Assembly (NCBI RefSeq): GCF_002723835.1
Contig: NZ_BEWG01000033.1
Location: 873-55,924, forward strand
From: Mycobacterium sp. shizuoka-1
Lineage (GTDB): Bacteria > Actinomycetota > Actinomycetes > Mycobacteriales > Mycobacteriaceae
DNA: 55,052 bases
Reading direction: 5' to 3'
In this document: positions 50,734 to 55,052 of the stretch, piece after piece
Position numbering within the stretch: the first letter of the stretch is position 1
Layout of the letters: every line of letters starts with the position of its first letter
The notes under the pieces: generated by a model
Told to the model about the DNA's origin: nothing
Database searches by the model: none
What the model saw: the letters and a program-made list of their open reading frames with translations, nothing else
Program-made: the position numbers and the translations under genes

Positions 50734-51387
50734 GGAAGAGCCTTAAGTTTGTAAAGGACCGGTGCCGGCGATACACGCTTAGCATCGTCATGGTTTCTGC
50801 GGAGACGAAACTGTGTTAACAGGCCCGCGTGCCAGGATGGCATCGGCAGGACGGCGGCCAAGAAGTGCTGGCGGCGTGGATTTGGTAGATGCATGTCGAC
50901 AATTAAAGGACATTAGTGAACGAAAGTGCATCAGAGACTACTATCTCGGTCCATTTTCCGTCGATTGAAAGAACTTAGCCTGTTCACGAAGCGCGCCGTT
51001 CTCACTCTTGAGACTTGAGGAAGGAGGGTATGCAGGCGCCAATGACCACGATGCGCGCCGTAGAAGACTACCGTGTCTTAGGGCTCGTTAGCCGATGCAG
51101 TTAGTTGTTCTCGCCACTTCTATTTGCGGTTCTGTGATCCTCAAGGTCAGCGGATGGAATGGGGCCATAGAATGCCCAGTTAGAACGGATTCCTGCGATA
51201 TCCCGACGGTGGCACAACCCCAGGTTGAGTTCACAGCATCTCGCTGATCATGGGGAACTGGCGTCCGAGTCTATTGACCTTCTAGGAGGCGTTGATGCTT
51301 GTACACGGCCATGCTTACGCGTGAGGAGTCAAGTTCGCAAGGTAGTCCGTTTACGTAGTCCATGTTGAGAGCAACATGGGCCAGATC
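50734..51387. other. 640-bp stretch without a convincing gene
   Basis: Mixed GC, several stops in all frames; the long minus frame over its right part is a shadow of the YhgE gene. It holds one 24-codon frame (51030-51104) and the inverted repeat TCCATGTTGAGAGCAACATGG at about 51358 (CCATGTTG/CAACATGG arms). It may be decayed element sequence. Confidence 0.6.
51030..51104 (+). CDS. Possible 24-aa ORF in element B
   Basis: MQAPMTTMRAVEDYRVLGLV... to TAG. Upstream sequence TGAGGAAGGAGGGT is Shine-Dalgarno-rich, but the closest GGAGG is only a few bases from the ATG; the earlier GAGGA is nine bases away. No similarity recognised. It may be a short leader or remnant. Confidence 0.25.
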   Translation: MQAPMTTMRAVEDYRVLGLVSRCS

Positions 51388-51403
51388 TTCCCGGCAGCTC
51401 CAC
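51388..51403 (+). repeat. att copy 3 (right chromosomal junction)
   Basis: TTCCCGGCAGCTCCAC, 16 bp shared with copies 1 and 2; the five bases before it differ (GATC-C). It is followed directly by the hairpin that looks like the native ssrA terminator, so this is the original attB right half. Confidence 0.82.
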
Positions 51404-51409
51404 CGAGAA

Positions 51410-51435
51410 CAGGCCAGGCCGAAAGGCCTGGCCTG
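51410..51435 (+). terminator. Displaced native ssrA terminator
   Basis: CAGGCCAGGCC, GAAA, GGCCTGGCCTG: 11-bp perfect stem with GAAA loop, then TTTTGTT. It stands seven bases after att copy 3, as expected for the terminator that followed ssrA before the insertions. It also faces the stop of the convergent YhgE gene. Confidence 0.8.
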
Positions 51436-51446
51436 TTTTGTTCTCG

Positions 51447-53393
51447 CTACATCTTGACGCTCGGCACCAGCCGGGTCAGGTTCCACAACTGGTTGCGCCG
51501 CGCGGCCAGCGAGGTCAGCAGGATCGACCCCAGCGACAAGGCGACCATGAAGATCAGTGCCTGCCAGAGCCGGTCGTCGATGCCGCCGAGGATCAGCTGG
51601 CGTAGTCCGTTGACGCCGTAGGCCATCGGGTCGAGCCGGTGCAGAGCCTGGAACGGTCTGGTGGTGGTCTCGACGGGGTAGAGCCCGCCGGCGCTGACCA
51701 GTTGCAGCATCAAAAGTGTCATCAGCAGAATCTTGCCCAGCACCGGGCCGAGCAGGGCGCTGATCGCCTGTGCCACCGCCGTGAACGCGCACGAAACCAG
51801 GACCATGAAGCCCAGCATCGCCACCGGGTGCTCGGCGTGCACGTGCAAAGCGAACCGCACGACGCAGTAGAGGATCACCGCCTGCGGAATCCCGATCAGG
51901 ACCGCGGGCAGGTAACTGGCCAATGTCACCCGCAGCGGACTGATCTCGGCGGCGATGGCCCGGTTCTGCAGCGGGCGGAATGCCATCCACAACAGCATGG
52001 CGCCGAAGAACAGTGCGAGCGTGAGGAAGAACGGTGCCATGCCGGTGCCGAAGTTCGGCGCCGAATTCTCATGTGAACTGGTCAGCTGGACCGGCCCGCC
52101 GATCGCCTGGGCGATGGCGTCCTTCTGCTGAGGGCTCCAGTCGGGAACCTGCCGGGCGCCCTCGGCCAGCTTGGTTGCGAGTTCATTTGAACCGGAACTC
52201 AATTGCGCAGCACCGGTTTTCAGCTGCCGTGCACCGTCGTCGAGCTTGACGATGCCGGAATTGAGCGCTGCGTTGCCCGACGCCACCTGCTGGGCGCCGT
52301 CACGCAACTGATTGAGCTTGTCGGTGAGTTCCTTGCCTTTGGCCGAGATGTCGGTCAGCGCGGAACCGACCGGACCCCCTGAGTTCGCGGCGGCACGTGC
52401 CTTGTCGAGCTTGCCCTGGATGTCCTGGGTCCGCTCATGAGCCAGTAGCTGGTCGCGGGTGTCACGCAGTTTCGCGGTGGCCATCACCGACACCGGATCC
52501 TGGTTGGCGGACAGGTTGTCGATGATCGAGGTCAACGACTGAGCCGCAGCGTCTTGGGCGCCGGTGATGGTCTGCAGTTCGTCAGAGGCCTCGCTCAGCG
52601 CCGACGAGCTGTCCTGGACCTGGCCGTTGATCTGATCGCTCTGGGTGCCGATCTGCGCCAGCAGGTTCGTCATCTTCAACAGGGGGTCGGTGGCGGTGTT
52701 GATGCCGTCCGACAGCGTGCGGGAGCCGGCCGCCAGCTGTGCGGAACCGCTGCGCGCGCTGTCGAGTCCGGCCGCCAACTGGCTTGCGCCGGTGTCGAGT
52801 TGGGCGGCGCCGTCGGAGAGCCGCTGCGCTCCGTCGGCCGCCTGTTTGATCCCCGTCCCGGAGGTGGTGATCACCGAGAGCACCTGGTTGACGGCCTGCC
52901 CGGAGATCCTGGTCGACACGGCGTTGAGCACCTGTTCCAACGCGGTGCGGCCGATGCTCGACGAAATGTAGTTGTTGGCGTCGTTGTACTCGGCGATCAG
53001 CTGCGCCTTGCGGGGATTGCCGGTCGTGGGCGAGGCGATGGCCTCGCTGAAGTCCGGCGGCAATTCCAGCATGAAGTAGTACTTGCCGTGCGCCACTCCG
53101 TCGCGTGCCTCGGCGTCGTCGACCAGGTGCCAGTCCAGGCTCTTGTCATTGGTGAGCCCGTCGGCGATCTGGGCGCCGACGTTCATTTGCTCGCCGGACA
53201 CCTCGGTGCCGCGGTCCGAATTGACCAGTGCGACGGGGAGTTTGTTCACGTGGCCGAACGGATCCCAGTACGCCCACAGATACAGCGCACCGTAGGTCAG
53301 CGGCATCAGCATCAGGACGACGACGGCGATCCGCGTCATTCGATTGCGGGCGAAGCGCTTGATCTCCGACCCGAGGGCAAGTCCGCCCACCAT
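51447..53393 (-). CDS. YhgE/Pip-type ABC-2 membrane protein
   Basis: 648 residues from ATG 53393 with AAGGA eight bases upstream. An N-terminal membrane helix (IAVVVLMLMPLTYGALYLWAYW), then the Pip domain with PVALVNSDRGTEVSGEQMNVG; a long extracellular alpha-helical part with many heptad-like GAQRLSDGAAQLDTGASQLAAGL repeats; then five C-terminal helices (FFLTLALFFGAMLLWMAFRP to the end). YhgE/Pip proteins resemble ABC-2 exporters and phage receptors. The ATP-binding gene lies four bases upstream, so the two probably form one transporter. The frame ends just before the native ssrA terminator. Confidence 0.9.
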   Translation of the reverse strand: MVGGLALGSEIKRFARNRMTRIAVVVLMLMPLTYGALYLWAYWDPFGHVNKLPVALVNSDRGTEVSGEQMNVGAQIADGLTNDKSLDWHLVDDAEARDGVAHGKYYFMLELPPDFSEAIASPTTGNPRKAQLIAEYNDANNYISSSIGRTALEQVLNAVSTRISGQAVNQVLSVITTSGTGIKQAADGAQRLSDGAAQLDTGASQLAAGLDSARSGSAQLAAGSRTLSDGINTATDPLLKMTNLLAQIGTQSDQINGQVQDSSSALSEASDELQTITGAQDAAAQSLTSIIDNLSANQDPVSVMATAKLRDTRDQLLAHERTQDIQGKLDKARAAANSGGPVGSALTDISAKGKELTDKLNQLRDGAQQVASGNAALNSGIVKLDDGARQLKTGAAQLSSGSNELATKLAEGARQVPDWSPQQKDAIAQAIGGPVQLTSSHENSAPNFGTGMAPFFLTLALFFGAMLLWMAFRPLQNRAIAAEISPLRVTLASYLPAVLIGIPQAVILYCVVRFALHVHAEHPVAMLGFMVLVSCAFTAVAQAISALLGPVLGKILLMTLLMLQLVSAGGLYPVETTTRPFQALHRLDPMAYGVNGLRQLILGGIDDRLWQALIFMVALSLGSILLTSLAARRNQLWNLTRLVPSVKM

Positions 53394-53397
53394 CTCT

Positions 53398-54093
53398 TCA
53401 GTCCTTTCCCGCGATATTGGGGATGTGCACGTCGTGTTCGGGTGCCTCGTCGCCGAGCGAGTTCGTCACGCCCACAACGACCAGACGGTCGGCGGCGATG
53501 ACGCCGAGGCGTTGTGCCGCCTGCGCCCGTCGCGCGTTGTCGCGGACCTGCTCGAGATCGCCGACCACCAGGACCGGTCGGTCCGAGCACAGCGCCAGGG
53601 CGATCTGCAGCAGGAATGTCTCCAGGTCACCGAGGTCGCCGATGTAGTCCGATGGTGCCGGGCGGTCGATCTCGCCGAACACTTCGGCCAGCACGTCTCG
53701 GTCCGAATCATGGGAGCGCCGGAACAGGGGAGCCAGCCAGCGGCGCTGTTCGGTCACGACCGTCTCGACGGTGACGGCCTCGTCGAGATCGTCGATGTCG
53801 CCGAAGGCCGCGATCGCGCAGTGCCGACGGATGGCCCGCGGTGCGGTCTCGCCGAATACGGTCACCGTGCCCGCGCTGGGCTTGAGCCGGCCGGCCAGGG
53901 TGAGCAGCAGTGCCTTCTGGCTGTGGCCGCCGGGCATGTGCACCGCGTTCAGGCCGTGGTCCAGGGTCAGGTCGACGTCACTGAACAACGGGCCGTGCTC
54001 GCCGTTGAAGGTCAACCCCCGCGCCACGATGATCGCGTCCCGGTCGGTGCCGGGATGCGCCGGCGGGGCCTGGACCGCAGTGCGTCGGCTCAT
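53398..54093 (-). CDS. ABC-type ATP-binding subunit with degenerate P-loop
   Basis: 231 residues from ATG 54093, with AGGAGG upstream at good spacing. ABC-like layout: IIVARGLTFNGEHGPLFSDVDLTLDHGLNAVHM, then PGGHSQKALLLTLAGRLKPSAGTVTVFG in place of Walker A: Lys is kept but the Gly before it is Gln and the Ser/Thr after it is Ala. The signature region reads GDLGDLETFLLQIALALCSDRPVLVVGDLEQV rather than LSGGQ. ATP hydrolysis is thus doubtful. It precedes the YhgE-type gene in an operon and faces a divergent tetR. Confidence 0.77.
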   Translation of the reverse strand: MSRRTAVQAPPAHPGTDRDAIIVARGLTFNGEHGPLFSDVDLTLDHGLNAVHMPGGHSQKALLLTLAGRLKPSAGTVTVFGETAPRAIRRHCAIAAFGDIDDLDEAVTVETVVTEQRRWLAPLFRRSHDSDRDVLAEVFGEIDRPAPSDYIGDLGDLETFLLQIALALCSDRPVLVVGDLEQVRDNARRAQAAQRLGVIAADRLVVVGVTNSLGDEAPEHDVHIPNIAGKD

Positions 54094-54130
54094 GGTGACC
54101 TCCTGGGTTGCCGTCTCGGTGGATCCTTCA

Positions 54131-54159
54131 ATACAATATGTATTCAATACAGAATGTAT
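54131..54159. promoter_or_regulatory. Tandem ATACA-N3-TGTAT palindromes
   Basis: ATACAATATGTAT (54131-54143) and ATACAGAATGTAT (54147-54159), both with perfect 5-base arms and centres 16 bp apart, in the 88-bp gap between the ABC-like gene (start 54093) and tetR (start 54182). AT-rich against a GC-rich background. Confidence 0.75.
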
Positions 54160-54181
54160 CGAGTCGGAAGGGCGATATGCG

Positions 54182-54793
54182 GTGAAGGTCACAGAGGCCC
54201 CGGCGACCCGCCGGCGCACCAACACCCGGGCCCGTTTGATCGAGGCCACCGACGCACTGATCCGGGACAGTGGCCGGACCTGGTTCTCGGTGGAGGAGGT
54301 GTGCCGGGCGGCCGGCTACACCCGGGGGGCCTTCTACTCCAGCTATGACGGCATGGAGGACCTGCTCTTCGAGGTGTACGAGCATCAGAACGACGCCCTC
54401 GTGGAGCGGCTACGCCAGACGGCCGCGCCCCTGTTGCGAGCGAAGGGCGTTCTGGAGACCGATCGTGTGGTGCGCCAACTGCTCAAGGCCGGCGTCGCCG
54501 ACCAACCGCGCATTGCATTGCACGCCGCCTTGGTGGCCCGCGCGGCTCATCAGTCCGAACTCGCCCTCGCGCTCGACGCCCGAGTCGAACGCTTTCGTGA
54601 AGGGCTGCAGGGGATTTTCGTCGAGCTGATCGCCAAAACCGGGCGGCGGTTGACCGTCGCCCCGGAAACCTTCACCCGCGCGCTGATGGCCGCGCAGGCC
54701 GGCGCCTCGGGCCAGTTCCTCAGCGATCGCGCCGCCACCCAGGAGGTCCGCTACCTGACCGCCCTGGCCGTCGTCGAAGGGCTGTCCGCCTGA
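54182..54793 (+). CDS. TetR-family regulator
   Basis: 203 residues from GTG 54182, with GGAAGGG about nine bases upstream. HTH: NTRARLIEATDALIRDSGRTWFSVEEVCRAAGYTRGAFYSSYDGMEDLLFEVYEHQ. The C-terminal domain contains RIALHAALVARAAHQSELALAL and ends LAVVEGLSA. Divergent from the ABC-like/YhgE operon across the tandem ATACA palindromes, its presumed operators. The open frame further 5' is a shadow of the ABC-like gene. Confidence 0.9.
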   Translation: MKVTEAPATRRRTNTRARLIEATDALIRDSGRTWFSVEEVCRAAGYTRGAFYSSYDGMEDLLFEVYEHQNDALVERLRQTAAPLLRAKGVLETDRVVRQLLKAGVADQPRIALHAALVARAAHQSELALALDARVERFREGLQGIFVELIAKTGRRLTVAPETFTRALMAAQAGASGQFLSDRAATQEVRYLTALAVVEGLSA

Positions 54794-54943
54794 CGCCGGT
54801 CCAACCGTGCCGCGCTCAGAACCACAACGGTGAGTTGATGATCGCGACCACCAAATGGATCGCGATCCGCCGCGCACCCGGTAAGCACGCAGGGCCGATC
54901 CCGGCAAAGGTTTATCCCGACGAGGCCCGGGGTAGCTACAGGC
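54794..54943 (+). other. Leader region with hairpin before the last gene
   Basis: 150 bp. GATCGCGA (54840-54847) pairs with TCGCGATC (54860-54867), the loop can extend by CCA/TGG with one bulged A. Further on come CCCGG and CCGGGG elements. It does not match a riboswitch I know. TAGCTA near 54932 could be a -10 element of a short-leader transcript. Confidence 0.3.
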
Positions 54944-55052
54944 ATGGTGTCTGGCGGCCGGCGTGGTTCCCGCCCGGGCCGCGCACGCTCAGCCCGCTGG
55001 TCCGGGCTCGTCGCCACGGCCTGCGCTACTGCTGGGCTGCTGCTTGCCGTTC
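54944..55052 (+). CDS. N-terminus of a secreted protein (cut by window end)
   Basis: 36 codons from ATG 54944 to the edge. A strongly basic start (VSGGRRGSRPGRARSAR) is followed by WSGLVATACATAGLLLAV, an Arg-rich signal peptide of mycobacterial type; a Cys in the core (ATACATAG) is too early for a standard lipobox. The mature protein is outside the window. An overlapping open frame from ATG 54838 lacks a signal and is less likely. Confidence 0.5.
   Translation, partial: MVSGGRRGSRPGRARSARWSGLVATACATAGLLLAV

Larger units (their letters stand above)
48852..51403 (-). mobile_element. Integrated element or remnant B (about 2.55 kb)
   Basis: Lies between att copies 2 and 3. It contains one large minus gene, a hairpin at its left end and about 640 bp without a clear gene. 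It has no integrase, so it is either an old remnant or a satellite mobilised by the integrase of A. GC is lower than that of the chromosome. Confidence 0.65.

Noticed and set aside
51271..51990. Long minus-strand frame (239 aa) over the right end of element B
   Set aside because: It is the wrong frame of the YhgE gene continuing into non-coding DNA across att copy 3; composition is Arg/Gly/Pro-rich shadow type.
54794..54943. ydaO/c-di-AMP-type riboswitch before the secreted protein
   Set aside because: The conserved ends of that class (GGGGGACCCA-like and CAGCTAACC-like segments) are not present.

Overview
The window is high-GC actinobacterial chromosome and almost certainly from a Mycobacterium/Mycolicibacterium species. 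Evidence: an antigen-85 mycolyltransferase, a mycolic acid cyclopropane-synthase family methyltransferase, three mycofactocin-type SDRs, fadE23/fadE24/hisN in the order known from M. tuberculosis (Rv3140-Rv3137), the fprA-prfB-mscS-ftsE-ftsX-smpB block (Rv3106-Rv3100c in M. tuberculosis), and an ssrA whose tag reads ADSNQRDYALAA. Everything here was read by eye; no database search was run.

Layout. (1) 1-4.2 kb, minus: tetR, acyl-CoA dehydrogenase, APH-like kinase, DUF6285 protein, SnoaL-like protein, YceI. The middle three resemble the LvaC/LvaA/LvaB set for 4-hydroxyacyl-CoA catabolism. (2) 4.4-12.4 kb: cyclopropane-synthase-like gene; a minus operon (homogentisate-dioxygenase-like, hydrolase, CoA-transferase, HMG-CoA-lyase-like, S4 protein) whose promoter carries the same operator as the first tetR; antigen 85; AcuI/YhdH-type reductase. 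(3) 12.4-22.3 kb: catabolic cluster with two TetR and one MarR regulators, three mycofactocin-type SDRs, duplicated CMD protein, ALDH, ferredoxin-P450 pair, PaiB-like protein and aldo/keto reductase. (4) 22.3-28.1 kb: fadE23, fadE24, hisN with a MIRU-like pair of tiny coupled ORFs, a small membrane protein, and a TetR/MFS pair. (5) 28.1-35.3 kb: fprA, prfB, mscS-like, Thr/Pro-rich protein, ftsE, ftsX, smpB and a DMT transporter. (6) 35.3-38.8 kb: sulfotransferase, DUF1214-like protein, TetR, then tmRNA (ssrA).

(7) 38.75-51.4 kb is foreign DNA inserted at the 3' end of ssrA, with lower GC and different codon use. Three copies of the ssrA end (38745, 48831, 51388) divide it into element A (10.1 kb) and element B (2.55 kb), best explained by sequential tandem integration. 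A carries a tyrosine integrase, a small HTH gene at each end, a DUF3987-like P-loop protein, a metal/copper islet (CDF transporter, ArsR/CmtR-like regulator, SHOCT protein, Met-rich cupredoxin, Met/Gly/Pro/Trp-rich protein), a serine resolvase and one large protein joining an Mrr-like PD-(D/E)xK nuclease to a STAND NTPase, a probable anti-phage gene. B carries one unrecognised 563-residue protein. The apparent native ssrA terminator now lies about 12.6 kb from the gene.

(8) 51.4-55.05 kb: YhgE/Pip membrane protein, an ABC-like subunit with a degenerate P-loop, a divergent TetR, and the start of a secreted protein cut by the window end. Most TetR regulators here have a clear palindrome in the adjoining promoter, so regulon boundaries can be proposed directly from the sequence.
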